From the NCBI RefSeq assembly GCF_026343125.1, contig NZ_JAPEMB010000001.1:3098501-3162500 (forward strand): a stretch of 64,000 nt of DNA, written 5' to 3'. The notes under the pieces are model-generated. The model saw only the letters and a program-made list of their open reading frames with translations. It did not search any database and was not told the DNA's origin. Within the stretch, counting starts at the first letter, position 1. Each line of letters opens with the position of its first letter. Made by a program: the position numbers and the translations under genes. The stretch comes from Streptomyces sp. NBC_00094. GTDB lineage: Bacteria > Actinomycetota > Actinomycetes > Streptomycetales > Streptomycetaceae. This document shows, in pieces, positions 31,561 to 41,258 of this stretch.

Positions 31561-32523
31561 GTGACCCCCCAGACGCTCCCGCACCCCACAGCGCCACAGG
31601 CACCCCGCACCGCACCGGACGCGTCACGCGCCACACCGCAGGCACCACCCCCCGCCACCGACCTCCGCGCGCTCGCCCTGCGCCACGGGCTGACGGTCAG
31701 CGGAGCCCGCCCCTCACTCCCCGCCTACGTCCGGCAGCTCTGGTCCCGCCGCGACTTCATCACCGCTTTCGCGACCGCCCGCCTCACCGCCCAGTACAGC
31801 CAGGCCCGCCTCGGCCAGGTCTGGCAGGTGATGACCCCGCTCCTCAACGCGGCCGTGTACTACGTGATCTTCGGCGTCGTCATGAACGCCAAGCACGGCG
31901 TCCCCGACTACGTCCCGTTCCTCATGACCGGCATCTTCGTGTGGGCCTTCACCGCCGACACGGTCCTGGCCGGCACCCGCGCGATCAGCGGCAATCTGGG
32001 CCTGGTCCGCGCCCTGCACTTCCCTCGCGCGAGCCTGCCGATCTCGCTCGCGCTCCAGCAGCTGCAGCAACTGCTGCTCTCGCTCGCCGCGCTCACCGCG
32101 ATCCTCCTCTGCTGCGGCGAGTTCCCCACCTGGAGCTGGCTGCTCGCCGTCCCGGCCCTGTGCTGCCAGGCCCTGTTCAACACGGGCGTGGCCCTCGCCC
32201 TCGCCCGGCTCGCGGCCCGGACCCCCGACATCAGCCAGTTGATGCCGTTCGTGCTGCGCACCTGGATGTACGCCTCGGGCGCCATGTGGTCGATCCGGGC
32301 CCTGGCGAGCGGCGGCCGCTTCCCGGACGGCGTGGTGCTGGCGCTGCAGTGCAATCCGGCCGCGGTCTACATCGACCTCATGCGCTTCGCGCTGATCGAG
32401 AGCTACACGGCGGACCAGCTGCCGCCGCACGTCTGGGCGCTCGCCGCCGGCTGGGCCGCGCTGGCCTTCGCGGGCGGGTTCATCTGGTTCTGGAAGGCAG
32501 AGGAGACGTACGGCCGTGGCTGA
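31561..32523 (+). CDS. ABC-2 type polysaccharide/teichoic-acid export permease (Wzm/TagG-like)
   Basis: This 320-residue protein has a Pro/Thr-rich N-terminus, then a cytoplasmic amphipathic segment, and six hydrophobic helices. LTAQYSQARLGQVWQVMTPL and AVYYVIFGVVM are typical of the Wzm/TagG/RfbA family of polysaccharide exporters. It starts with GTG at 31561 and overlaps the next gene by 8 bases. With the Wzt-like ATPase it exports an undecaprenyl-linked glycopolymer, likely a wall teichoic acid or galactan-like polymer. The substrate is inferred, and TetR regulation is suggested by upstream repeats. Confidence 0.85.
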   Translation: MTPQTLPHPTAPQAPRTAPDASRATPQAPPPATDLRALALRHGLTVSGARPSLPAYVRQLWSRRDFITAFATARLTAQYSQARLGQVWQVMTPLLNAAVYYVIFGVVMNAKHGVPDYVPFLMTGIFVWAFTADTVLAGTRAISGNLGLVRALHFPRASLPISLALQQLQQLLLSLAALTAILLCCGEFPTWSWLLAVPALCCQALFNTGVALALARLAARTPDISQLMPFVLRTWMYASGAMWSIRALASGGRFPDGVVLALQCNPAAVYIDLMRFALIESYTADQLPPHVWALAAGWAALAFAGGFIWFWKAEETYGRG

Positions 32524-33424
32524 GACAGCAGGAACGACAGGAATGACAGGAACGACAGGGACAGCAGGGACAGCAGGGACAGCAGGGACAGCAGGGACAG
32601 CGCGAACGACCGAGGACTCCCGCACCCCGACCGTCGTCGTCGACGGCGTCCACCTCACCTACACGGTCCACGGCGGGCACCCCGGCGGCCGGGGCAGCGC
32701 CACCGCCGCCCTCGGCCGGATGCTCCGCCGGGGCCGTACCGCACCGACGGGCCGCCGGGTCCACGCCGTCAAGGGGGTGAGCTTCGCCGCGTACCGAGGT
32801 GAGGCGATTGGCCTGATCGGTTCGAACGGATCAGGGAAGTCGACCCTCCTGAAAGCCATCGCGGGCCTCCAGCCCGTCGAGCGGGGCCAGGTCTACACCC
32901 ACGGCACGCCCTCCCTCCTCGGCGTCAACGCGGCCCTGATGGGCGACCTGACCGGCGAACGGAACGTGGTCCTGGGCGGCCTCGCGATGGGCATGAGCCG
33001 CGCGGAGGTCCGGGAACGCTACGACGAGATCGTCGACTTCTCCGGCATCAACGAGAAGGACGACGCGATCTCCCGGCCCATGCGGACGTACTCCTCCGGA
33101 ATGGGGGCCCGGCTGCGCTTCTCCATCGCCGCCGCGAAGAGCCACGACGTCCTGCTCATCGACGAGGCCCTGTCGACCGGCGACGCCCGCTTCCGGCGCC
33201 GCAGCCAACGGCGGATCGACGAGCTGCGGGCGGAGGCGGGGACGGTCTTCCTGGTCAGCCACTCGAACTCCACCATCACGGAGACCTGCGAGCGGGTGCT
33301 GTGGCTGGAGGCGGGGACGCTGCGGATGGACGGTCCGGCGAAGGAGGTGATGGCGGCGTACGAGGAGTTCACCGCGACGGGCACCACACCCGGCACCGAA
33401 CCCGGCACCGAACCCACCGCCTGA
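32516..33424 (+). CDS. ABC-2 type polysaccharide export ATPase (Wzt/TagH-like)
   Basis: This 302-residue ATPase has Walker A IGLIGSNGSGKSTLLKAIAG, signature YSSGMGARLRFSIAAAKS, Walker B VLLIDEALSTGD and H-loop FLVSHSNST. The first 38 residues are a low-complexity Thr/Ala/Gly stretch from a 9-base repeat (ACAGCAGGG). An extra loop (about 50-75) precedes Walker A. The C-terminus ends in Thr/Pro/Gly-Glu repeats and lacks the carbohydrate-binding domain of O-antigen Wzt. The start is GTG at 32516 inside the end of wzm; a later in-frame start cannot be excluded. It energises the Wzm-like permease. Confidence 0.88.
   Translation: MAETAGTTGMTGTTGTAGTAGTAGTAGTARTTEDSRTPTVVVDGVHLTYTVHGGHPGGRGSATAALGRMLRRGRTAPTGRRVHAVKGVSFAAYRGEAIGLIGSNGSGKSTLLKAIAGLQPVERGQVYTHGTPSLLGVNAALMGDLTGERNVVLGGLAMGMSRAEVRERYDEIVDFSGINEKDDAISRPMRTYSSGMGARLRFSIAAAKSHDVLLIDEALSTGDARFRRRSQRRIDELRAEAGTVFLVSHSNSTITETCERVLWLEAGTLRMDGPAKEVMAAYEEFTATGTTPGTEPGTEPTA
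32527..32602. repeat. 9-bp microsatellite-like repeat at the Wzt-like gene start
   Basis: Several tandem units of ACAGGAACG / ACAGCAGGG encode Thr-Ala-Gly-type triplets. The codon content differs from neighbours and the copy number could change by slippage, altering the N-terminal tail without shifting the frame. Confidence 0.7.
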
Positions 33425-33539
33425 CCCGCTTGACCCGCCTGACCCGCCTGACCAAACACCGAACCCGACACCGAACCCAACGCCGAGCCGGGCGCCAAAC
33501 CATCCGTAAACCAGACATAGCGGTCTACAGTGCTGAGGG

Positions 33540-34913
33540 ATGACGAACGATCACCCTCAGCCGCCCCGCCGGGCCCGGAACGGCCCCCCGTCACTCACCA
33601 CGCCCACCAAGTCGGCCTCACCCACCACTCCCACCACTCCCACCTCACCCCCACCCCCCTCCCTCACCGGCTCCCCCTTCGACTCGGACACCTTCACCTC
33701 GGCCACCTTCGTCACGGTCGGCCGCGGCCCCTACCTCGCCCTCGCCGCCGCCTGGCTCCTCACCCGGGCCGGCATGCTCCTGCTGCTCCTCCGCGACGAC
33801 CTCGGCATCGGCGGGGTCGGCCGCGAGGTGGCCCTCTACGAGCACTGGTACGGGCAGTTCGCGACCGGCACCTTCCCGCCCGGTGACGTGACCTGGCAGT
33901 ACCCGCCCGGCGCGGGCCTCGTGATCATGGCCCCGGGGATCCTCCCCTCGCTCACGTACTTCCAGGCCTTCGTCGCCCTCGCCCTCCTCGCGGACGCGGT
34001 CATCACCCTGGCGCTCGCCCGCGCCGACAGCGAACGCCTCACCCACGGCGCCTGGTTCTGGGTCTGCGCCCTCCCGCTGCTCCTGCACCTCCCCCTCGCC
34101 CGGTACGACGTCCAGACCACCGCCCTCGCCGTCCTCGCCCTGCTGGCCCTCAACGCCCGCTCGACCGCGGCCCACCAGTTCGGCGGAGCGCTCGCCGGGA
34201 TCGGCGCCATGGTCAAGGTCTGGCCCGCGCTGGCCCTGATCGGCACGCCCCGGGGTCGTACCAGCCGCGAGGCCTGGACCGCCGCGGTCACCGCCGCCCT
34301 CGCGCTCTGCGCCACCCTCGCGCTGTTCTTCTCCGAGTCGTTCGGCTTCCTGCGCCAGCAGGGCAGCCGCGGCGTCCAGATCGAATCCCTGGGCGGCACG
34401 GCCCTCGCACTGGCCCGGGCGGCCGGCATCTGGCCGGGCGGGATCGAGTTCCGCTACGGCTCCTTCGAGTACGTCGGCCCGTACGTCTCCAGCATCGGCC
34501 ACCTCGCCCTGCTGCTCACCGTCATCGCCTTCGGCTGGCTGCTGCTCTGGCGCGTCCGGGCCCGGCGCTGGACCTCCGCGACCCCGCTCGACGCGGCCTT
34601 CGCCGCCGTGCTGCTCTTCACCGCCACCAGCCGGGTGATCAGCCCCCAGTACATGATCTGGCTGCTCGGGCTCGCCGCCGTCTGCCTGACCTCCCGCCGG
34701 ACCGTGATGCGCCCGGTGGCGCTGCTGCTGCTCCCCGCCGCCGCGCTGAGCTCGCTCGCGTACCCCGTCCTGTACGCGGAGGTCCTCGCCGGCACCGCCT
34801 CCGGCCTGACCGTCATGGTGCTCCGCAACGGCCTGCTCCTCGCGGCGTCCCTGCTCGCCGCCCGCCGCCTGTGGACGTCGACGGTCACCGCACCGCCCGA
34901 ACCGACCGGCTGA
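33540..34913 (+). CDS. GT87-family polyprenyl-phosphate-dependent glycosyltransferase
   Basis: This 457-residue integral membrane protein has a Pro/Thr-rich N-terminus and about ten hydrophobic helices. Features match the GT87/DUF2029 mannosyltransferase class (GT-C fold): VGREVALYEHWYGQFATGTF with an acidic residue in the first loop, then DVTWQYPPGAGLVIM, where the YPPG motif is typical, and LLFTATSRVISPQYMIWLLG. GT87 enzymes use polyprenyl-phosphate sugars to extend lipoglycans (PimE-type). It follows the Wzm/Wzt pair by 115 bases and may act in the same polymer pathway. The ATG start at 33540 lies after GAGG. Confidence 0.85.
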   Translation: MTNDHPQPPRRARNGPPSLTTPTKSASPTTPTTPTSPPPPSLTGSPFDSDTFTSATFVTVGRGPYLALAAAWLLTRAGMLLLLLRDDLGIGGVGREVALYEHWYGQFATGTFPPGDVTWQYPPGAGLVIMAPGILPSLTYFQAFVALALLADAVITLALARADSERLTHGAWFWVCALPLLLHLPLARYDVQTTALAVLALLALNARSTAAHQFGGALAGIGAMVKVWPALALIGTPRGRTSREAWTAAVTAALALCATLALFFSESFGFLRQQGSRGVQIESLGGTALALARAAGIWPGGIEFRYGSFEYVGPYVSSIGHLALLLTVIAFGWLLLWRVRARRWTSATPLDAAFAAVLLFTATSRVISPQYMIWLLGLAAVCLTSRRTVMRPVALLLLPAAALSSLAYPVLYAEVLAGTASGLTVMVLRNGLLLAASLLAARRLWTSTVTAPPEPTG

Positions 34914-34925
34914 CCAGACCGGACG

Positions 34926-34965
34926 ACGGAAGGGCCCCGCCGGAACACCGGCGGGGCCCTTCCGT
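34926..34965. terminator. Bidirectional terminator between GT87 gene and gdh
   Basis: ACGGAAGGGCCCCGCCGG (34926-34943) pairs perfectly with 34948-34965 around AACA, an 18-pair stem shared by the two convergent genes. Confidence 0.85.
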
Positions 34966-34974
34966 CTCCTACCG

Positions 34975-37900
34975 CTAGCTGTGCGTACGAAGCAGCGTGC
35001 GCATCGTGCGCATGGCGACCGACAGGTTCGCCAGGTCGAAGGTGTCCGAGCCCTGGATCTCCTCCAGGGTCGTCCGCGCGCGGCCCAGGATCGCCGCGTT
35101 CTTCTCCTCCCAGGCCTTGTACCGCTCCTCCGGGCTCGACGTGCCGTTGCCCGCCGCCAGGACGTCCGCGGTGAGCGCCGCGTGGGCCGCGAACAGGTCC
35201 TCGCGGATCGACGCGCGGGCCATCGACTGCCAGCGGTCGCTGCGCGGCAGCTCGATGATCCGGTCCATCAGGTCGGTGATCCGCAGCCGGTCGGCCAGGT
35301 CGTAGTAGACCTCGGCCACCGCCAGCGGCTCCTTCTCGGTCCGGTCCGCGATCGCGACGATGTCGAGGACCGGGAAGGCGGACGAGAAGCCGGCGACCCG
35401 CAGCGCGAGCTCCTCCGGCACGCCGACCTCGGTCAGCTCGTCCAGGATCGACTGGTACCACTCCAGGTCCGCACCGCGCAGCAGCTGCGGCAGCCGGTCC
35501 CAGACCTCCTCGACGCGATCGGCGAAGAACTCGATGGTCTCGCCGATCTGGAGCGGCTGCGGCCGGTTGTTGAGCAGCCAGCGCGTACCGCGCTCGACGA
35601 GCCGGCGGGAGTGCAGCCGCATCTGGGTCTGGACCTCGGCAGGCACCCGGTTGTCGAGGGCCTCGACGGCGTCCCAGACCCGGCCGAGGCGGAAGACCAC
35701 ACGGGCCGCGGTCTGCGCCCGGACGATCTCCTCGATCGACGCGCCGGTCTCCTCGCGGAGGCGGTGCAGGAAGGTCGAGCCACCGGTGTTGACGGTGTCG
35801 TTGACCAGGATCGTGGTGACGATCTCGCGGCGCAGGGCGTGGTTGTCGACGGCCTCGGTGAACTTCTCGCGCAGCAGCGTCGGGAAGTACGCGTGGAGCA
35901 GTCCGCGCAGGTACGGGTCGTCCGGCAGCTCCGTACCGATCAGCTCGTCGGCCACCGTGATCTTGGTGTACGCGAGGAGGACGGCGAGCTCCGGCTGGCT
36001 CAGGCCCTTGCTGTTGTTGAGCAGCTCGCGGATCTGCCGGTCGTTGGGCAGGAACTCCAGGGAGCGGTCGAGGCTGCCGTCGCGGCCCAGGCGGCGCATG
36101 AAGCGCTGGTGGGCGTGGAGCAGCGAGGGCGACTGGGCGACGGCGTTGGCCAGGGCCGTGTTCTGCGCGTAGTTGTTGCGCAGGACGAGCGTGCCGACCT
36201 CGTCGGTCATCTCCGCGAGGATCTTGTTGCGCTGCTTCACGGTCATGTCACCCTCGGTGACGAGCCCGTTGAGCAGGATCTTGATGTTGACCTCGTGGTC
36301 GGAGGTGTCCACGCCGGCGCTGTTGTCGATGGCGTCGGTGTTGACCTTGCCGCCCTGGCCCTCGGGGCCGCCGGTCCGGGCGAACTCGATGCGGCCCAGC
36401 TGGGTCGCACCGAGGTTGCCGCCCTCGCCGATGACCTGGGCGCGCACGTCCTGGCCGTCGACGCGGATGGCGTCGTTGGCCTTGTCGCCGACGTCCGCGT
36501 TCGACTCGACCGAGGACTTGACGTACGTACCGATGCCGCCGTTCCAGAGCAGGTCGACGGGTGCGTGGAGCACGGCCTTCATCAGCTCGGCCGGGGTCAT
36601 CTTGGTGACGCCGTCCTCGATGCCGAGAGCGGCCCTGACCTGCGCGTTGACCGGGATGGACTTGGCGGTACGGGGGTGGATGCCGCCGCCCGCGGAGAGC
36701 AGCGACGTGTCGTAGTCGGCCCAGGAGGAGCGGGGCAGGTCGAAGAGACGGCGACGCTCGGCGTACGAGACGGCCGCGTCGGGGGTCGGGTCGATGAAGA
36801 TGTGCCGGTGGTCGAAGGCGGCGACCAGGCGGATGTGCTCGCTGAGCAGCATGCCGTTGCCGAAGACGTCACCGGACATGTCGCCGACGCCGACGACCGT
36901 GAAGTCCTGGGTCTGGGTGTCGTGGCCCAGCTCGCGGAAGTGGCGCTTGACGGACTCCCAGGCGCCGCGGGCGGTGATGCCCATGCCCTTGTGGTCGTAG
37001 CCGGCGGAGCCGCCGGAGGCGAAGGCGTCACCGAGCCAGAAGCCGTACGACTCGGCGACCCCGTTGGCGATGTCGGAGAAGGTCGCGGTGCCCTTGTCCG
37101 CGGCGACGACGAGGTACGTGTCGTCCTCGTCGTGGCGGACCACGTCGACCGGCGGGACGACCTCGCCCGCGACGAGGTTGTCGGTGATGTCGAGCAGCGC
37201 GGAGATGAAGGTCTTGTACGAGGCGATGCCCTCGGCGAGCCAGGCGTCCCGGTCCACGGACGGGTCCGGGAGCTGCTTGGCGACGAAACCGCCCTTGGCG
37301 CCGACCGGCACGATGACGGTGTTCTTCACCATCTGTGCCTTGACCAGGCCGAGGATCTCCGTACGGAAGTCCTCACGGCGGTCGGACCAGCGCAGGCCGC
37401 CTCGGGCGACCTTGCCGAAGCGCAGGTGGACGCCTTCGACGCGCGGCGAGTACACCCAGATCTCGAAGGCGGGGCGCGGGGCCGGCAGGTCGGGGATGGC
37501 CTGCGGGTCGAACTTCATCGACACGTACGAGTGCGAGGCCCCGTCCGTGCTCCGCTGGAAGAAGTTGGTGCGCAGGGTCGCCTTGATGACGGTGAGGAAG
37601 GAGCGCAGGATGCGGTCCTCGTCGAGGGAGGCGACCTGGTCCAGGGCGCCCTCCAGCTCCTCCAGGATGCCGTCGATCAGCTCGGTGCCGGCGCGCTGGC
37701 GCTCCGGCGCCATCCGGGCCTCGAAGAGGGAGACGAGCAGCCGGGTGGTGTGGACGTTGTTACGGAGGGTGTCCTCCATGTAGTCCTGGCTGAAGGTCGA
37801 ACCGGCCTGGCGCAGGTACTTGGCGTAGGCGCGCAGCACCATCGCCTCGCGCCAGGTGAGCCCGGCGGAGAGGACGAGGGAGTTGAAGTTGTCGTTCTCG

Positions 37901-39942
37901 GCCTCGCCGGTCCAGGTGGCGGAGAAGGCCTCCTGGAAGCGCTCGCGGGCGTCGTCGCCGAGGTAGTCGCCGCCGTTGCCGGTCGGGGCCGGCATCCGCA
38001 GACCGAAGTCGTAGACCCAGGCGTGGGTGCGGTCGGAGCAGCGCAGCTCGTACGGGCGCTCGTCGGTGACCTCGACGCCGAGCCGGTTGAGGACCGGCAG
38101 GACGGCGGAGAGGGAGATCGGGTCGCCGGTCTTGTAGATCTTGAAGCGGCGCTCGCCGGGGCCGGCGACGACGGGCTCGTACAGGGAGAGCGCGAAGTCC
38201 TTGTCCGTACGGGCGAGGGCCTCCAGGTGGACCAGGTCGGCGACGGCCGCGCGCGGCGAGTGGTCGGCCTTGTAGCCCTCGGGGAAGGCGTTGCCGTAGC
38301 GGCGCAGCAGCTCGGCGGCGCGCTCCTCGCCGCACTCGGCGTTGAGCGCCTCACCGAAGCCGTCGGCCCAGGAGCGGGCGGCCTCGACGAGCCGGGCCTC
38401 GATGCGGTCGACGTCGGCGTCGGTCAGCTTGGCGAGCTCGGTGCCGCGCTTGACGCGGACGACGAAGTGCAGCCGGGAGAGGATCGACTCGGTGTTCCAG
38501 GCGGTGAAGTCGACGCTGGTGCCGTCGAGCTCCTCCTTCAGGATGTCGATGATCCGCAGCCGGACGCGGGTGGTGTAGCGGTCGCGCGGCAGGTAGACGA
38601 GGGCCGAGTAGTAGCGGCCGTACTCGTCCTGGCGCAGGTAGAGCCGCAGTCGGCGCCGCTCCTGCAGGTACAGGACGCTGGTGACGATGGACCGGAGCTG
38701 GTCGACCGGGGTCTGGAAGAGCTCGTCGCGCGGGTAGGTCTCCAGGATCTGGAGCAGGTCGCGGCCGTCGTGGCTGTTCGGCGAGAAGCCGGCGCCTTCG
38801 AGGACCTCCTGGACCTTGCGCTTGACGACGGGCACGCGTCGCACGGACTCGGTGTACGCGGCGGACGAGAACAGCCCGAGGAACCGTCGCTCACCGATGA
38901 CGTTCCCCGCGGCATCGAACTTCTTCACGCCGACGTAGTCGAGGTACGAGGGGCGGTGCACGGTCGACCGGCTGTTGGCCTTCGTCAGGATCAGCAGCTT
39001 GTGCTCGCGGGCCTTGGCGCGCGCGTCGGCGGGCAGCCGGCTGAAGGAGGGCGAGACGGGGTGGGCGTGGTGGCCCTCGTCGTCGCCGGAGTGCTGCGGG
39101 TCGGAGCGCAGGATGCCGAGGCCGGTACCGGGCACGGCGGACAGGGCGTCGCCGTTGACGAGCTCGTACTCGCGGTAGCCGAGGAAGGTGAAGTGGTCGT
39201 CGGCGAGCCAGCGCAGCAGCTCGCGGGCCTCCTCCACCTCGGTCGGCCGCAGGTCGGAGGCGGTGGGCTCGGCCGGGAGACCCTCGGCGATCCTCAGCGC
39301 GGCATCGCGCATCTTGTCCCAGTCCTCGACCGTCTCGCGGACGTCGGACAGGACGCGCAGCAGATCCGCGGTGATCTGCTTGAGGTCGGCGCGGTCGGTC
39401 TCGCGGTCGATCTCGACGTGGATCCAGGACTCGGTGAGCGCGTCGTGCGGCAGGTCGCCGTGGATCTGGGCCGACAGGACCTCGATGAGCTTTCCTGCGA
39501 CGTCACGGCGGACGAGGACCTGCGGGTGGATCACGACGTGGATGCCGCGGCCCTGGCGGGACAGCTCGTTGGTGACCGAGTCGACGAGGAACGGCATGTC
39601 GTCGGTGACGACCTCGACGACGGAGTGGCTGCTGGTCCAGCCGTTCTCCTCCACCGTCGGGGTGTGGACGCGCACGTTCGCGGTGCCCTGCGGGCGGTTC
39701 TCCGCGAGCCGGTAGTGAGAGAGCGCGGCGCCGAACACGTCGACCGGGTCCCGGTCGCCGAGGTCCTCCGGCGCGGTGTGCAGGTAGTAGCGCTGGAGGT
39801 ATTCGAGCACGGTGTCCCGGTCCGGGCGCTCCTCAGCACCCTCCGGGCCCGTCGGAAGTCGCCCCCCGACCGGGCTGTGCTCAGCTACCCGAGCGGCCCT
39901 TTCGAGCAGCTCGGCCTTGGCTTCGTCCAGCTTGGTCTGCAT
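34975..39942 (-). CDS. gdh: NAD-dependent glutamate dehydrogenase, 180-kDa class
   Basis: This 1655-residue catabolic GDH is close to the 1651-residue enzyme of S. clavuligerus (from memory). It oxidises glutamate to 2-oxoglutarate plus ammonium. The catalytic domain (about residues 815-1360) begins near GKVARGGLRWSDRREDFRTE, has KNTVIVPVGAKGGFVAKQLP with active-site lysine, and VVGVGDMSGDVFGNGMLLSE binds NAD. The first ~800 residues are the ACT-like/helical regulatory part; the last ~250 are helical. The ATG at 39942 (MQTKLDEAKAELLERAARVA) has GGAG 10 bases upstream. It is monocistronic by context; with NnaR/NarK it forms a nitrogen theme in the window. Confidence 0.95.
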   Translation of the reverse strand: MQTKLDEAKAELLERAARVAEHSPVGGRLPTGPEGAEERPDRDTVLEYLQRYYLHTAPEDLGDRDPVDVFGAALSHYRLAENRPQGTANVRVHTPTVEENGWTSSHSVVEVVTDDMPFLVDSVTNELSRQGRGIHVVIHPQVLVRRDVAGKLIEVLSAQIHGDLPHDALTESWIHVEIDRETDRADLKQITADLLRVLSDVRETVEDWDKMRDAALRIAEGLPAEPTASDLRPTEVEEARELLRWLADDHFTFLGYREYELVNGDALSAVPGTGLGILRSDPQHSGDDEGHHAHPVSPSFSRLPADARAKAREHKLLILTKANSRSTVHRPSYLDYVGVKKFDAAGNVIGERRFLGLFSSAAYTESVRRVPVVKRKVQEVLEGAGFSPNSHDGRDLLQILETYPRDELFQTPVDQLRSIVTSVLYLQERRRLRLYLRQDEYGRYYSALVYLPRDRYTTRVRLRIIDILKEELDGTSVDFTAWNTESILSRLHFVVRVKRGTELAKLTDADVDRIEARLVEAARSWADGFGEALNAECGEERAAELLRRYGNAFPEGYKADHSPRAAVADLVHLEALARTDKDFALSLYEPVVAGPGERRFKIYKTGDPISLSAVLPVLNRLGVEVTDERPYELRCSDRTHAWVYDFGLRMPAPTGNGGDYLGDDARERFQEAFSATWTGEAENDNFNSLVLSAGLTWREAMVLRAYAKYLRQAGSTFSQDYMEDTLRNNVHTTRLLVSLFEARMAPERQRAGTELIDGILEELEGALDQVASLDEDRILRSFLTVIKATLRTNFFQRSTDGASHSYVSMKFDPQAIPDLPAPRPAFEIWVYSPRVEGVHLRFGKVARGGLRWSDRREDFRTEILGLVKAQMVKNTVIVPVGAKGGFVAKQLPDPSVDRDAWLAEGIASYKTFISALLDITDNLVAGEVVPPVDVVRHDEDDTYLVVAADKGTATFSDIANGVAESYGFWLGDAFASGGSAGYDHKGMGITARGAWESVKRHFRELGHDTQTQDFTVVGVGDMSGDVFGNGMLLSEHIRLVAAFDHRHIFIDPTPDAAVSYAERRRLFDLPRSSWADYDTSLLSAGGGIHPRTAKSIPVNAQVRAALGIEDGVTKMTPAELMKAVLHAPVDLLWNGGIGTYVKSSVESNADVGDKANDAIRVDGQDVRAQVIGEGGNLGATQLGRIEFARTGGPEGQGGKVNTDAIDNSAGVDTSDHEVNIKILLNGLVTEGDMTVKQRNKILAEMTDEVGTLVLRNNYAQNTALANAVAQSPSLLHAHQRFMRRLGRDGSLDRSLEFLPNDRQIRELLNNSKGLSQPELAVLLAYTKITVADELIGTELPDDPYLRGLLHAYFPTLLREKFTEAVDNHALRREIVTTILVNDTVNTGGSTFLHRLREETGASIEEIVRAQTAARVVFRLGRVWDAVEALDNRVPAEVQTQMRLHSRRLVERGTRWLLNNRPQPLQIGETIEFFADRVEEVWDRLPQLLRGADLEWYQSILDELTEVGVPEELALRVAGFSSAFPVLDIVAIADRTEKEPLAVAEVYYDLADRLRITDLMDRIIELPRSDRWQSMARASIREDLFAAHAALTADVLAAGNGTSSPEERYKAWEEKNAAILGRARTTLEEIQGSDTFDLANLSVAMRTMRTLLRTHS

Positions 39943-40372
39943 GTCCTCTGACTCCTGTCGCGCGCCGTTGCGTGACGTCGGTGGAAGAAAGGACACAACG
40001 CCACGACGCGGTGATTCCGGTCGCAGACGACGTTATGCCCCGATGAGAGATGCCCGGATCGTAATCGGCCACGGAGCGTGGCGCGTCCGGACGGGAAGGA
40101 TCGGCGAACGCACGGTCGGCCCGGCCGCTGTGGCGGTCCGGGCGGCAGCCGGGGGCTTCGCTGCCCCCACGGCGTATCGCGCTGATCACGGCAAAAGCCT
40201 ATCGCCCTCGCCCCCCGAACCGTCATGAGCCGTATGCGTACAAAAGAGCGGGCCAAGTTTGACGTTATGGACAGCGACACGTGTCCTCTTGGCAAACCGG
40301 CCCGCCGGAGGCAGCGTGTACGCGAGCATGGGCGCAGCACGACAGACCGACCATCTGTGATCTGGGAGAGCC
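39943..40372. other. Intergenic region between gdh and the PfpI-family gene
   Basis: I recognise no gene in these 430 bases. It must hold two divergent promoters (gdh to the left, PfpI-like gene to the right). TTGACG at 40258-40263 is a possible -35 for the rightward gene, but no good -10 follows at 16-18 bases. No nitrogen-regulator box is clear. Confidence 0.3.
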
Positions 40373-40927
40373 ATGGCGAAGATCCTGATCGTGACCGGGG
40401 ACGCGGCGGAGTCGCTGGAGGTGATGTACCCCTACCAACGACTGCTCGAAGAGGGATACGAGGTCGACATCGCGGCCCCTGCCCGCAAGCAGCTCCGGTT
40501 CGTCGTCCACGACTTCGAGCCGGGCTTCGACACGTACACCGAGAAGCCGGGCTACACCTGGCCCGCGGACCTGGCCTTCTCGGAGGTCGATCCGGGCGCG
40601 TACGTGGCGGTGGTGATCCCGGGTGGCCGGGCTCCCGAGTACCTGCGCAACGACCCGGAGCTCCGCAAGATCCTCAAGGCCTTCTTCGACGCGGACAAGC
40701 CGGTGGCCCAGATCTGCCACGGCCCGCTCCTGACGGCGGCGGTCGGCGGCCTGGAGGGCCGCAGGGTCACGGCGTACCCGGCCCTCGAACTCGACATGCA
40801 GGCGGCCGGAGCCACCTTCCAGGACTCGGCTGCCGTGGTCGACGGCCTCCTGGTCTCGTCCCGGGCCTGGCCGGACCACCCCACCTGGATGCGCGAATTC
40901 CTGAAGGTCCTCCGCGCCAAGGCCTGA
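40373..40927 (+). CDS. DJ-1/PfpI-family protein
   Basis: This 184-residue protein belongs to the DJ-1/PfpI superfamily. The nucleophile elbow PVAQICHGPLLTAA carries the conserved Cys followed by His (about residue 105). The conserved acidic residue is in the N-terminal ILIVTGDAAESLEVMYPYQR stretch, and AVVIPGGRAPEYLRNDPELR is the family motif. Members act as glyoxalases/deglycases, proteases or stress chaperones; this one is of the ThiJ/PfpI amidotransferase-like type without clear substrate. The ATG at 40373 has GGGAG upstream. A strong hairpin terminator follows. Confidence 0.9.
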   Translation: MAKILIVTGDAAESLEVMYPYQRLLEEGYEVDIAAPARKQLRFVVHDFEPGFDTYTEKPGYTWPADLAFSEVDPGAYVAVVIPGGRAPEYLRNDPELRKILKAFFDADKPVAQICHGPLLTAAVGGLEGRRVTAYPALELDMQAAGATFQDSAAVVDGLLVSSRAWPDHPTWMREFLKVLRAKA

Positions 40928-40944
40928 CACCCACCGGAGCGTTT

Positions 40945-40974
40945 CCCCCCTCGGCCGTCGACGGCCGAGGGGGG
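40945..40974 (+). terminator. Terminator after the PfpI-family gene
   Basis: CCCCCCTCGGCCG pairs with CGGCCGAGGGGGG around TCGA, 18 bases after the stop codon. Confidence 0.8.
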
Positions 40975-41258
40975 CGGGTTCCACCGCCCGCCGGCTGGAA
41001 GTGGCGGGCTCCGCCCCCAGCCGGCCGGGGGTGGTGGGTGTTCCACCCTCCACCGGCGGGCGACGGCGGTGGAGGGCTCCCCCGGCCCCCGCCGACGGTG
41101 GGCGGCCGCCGACGGTGGGCGGCCGCCGACGGGAAGACCCGAGGCCGACGTCGAAGTTGTACGGGTGGTGCAGGTGGGAACCCCGAAGGCCGGGCGCACC
41201 ACTCCCGCGGGCCCACGCCACAACACCGGTCTGGCCCGGCCCGGCCCCATCGGGGGGG
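40975..41258. repeat. GC-rich non-coding region with 17-bp tandem repeats
   Basis: The region has no convincing gene. GCCGACGGTGGGCGGCC occurs at 41091-41107 and 41108-41124, with a partial third unit to 41133. Other CCACCGCC/GGCGGTGG segments around 40980-41075 could fold back. The function is unknown; it may be a degenerate tract between convergent genes. Confidence 0.5.

Noticed and set aside
34981..39951. Very long open frame on the plus strand opposite gdh
   Set aside because: It is the antisense of a 1655-codon GC-rich gene; the frame stays open because of GC3 bias. It encodes no recognisable domain and its composition (Val/Asp/Arg/Gly/Leu) is typical of such shadows.
40980..41140. CRISPR array from the 17-bp GC repeats
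   Set aside because: Fewer than three complete units, no spacers between them, no cas genes.
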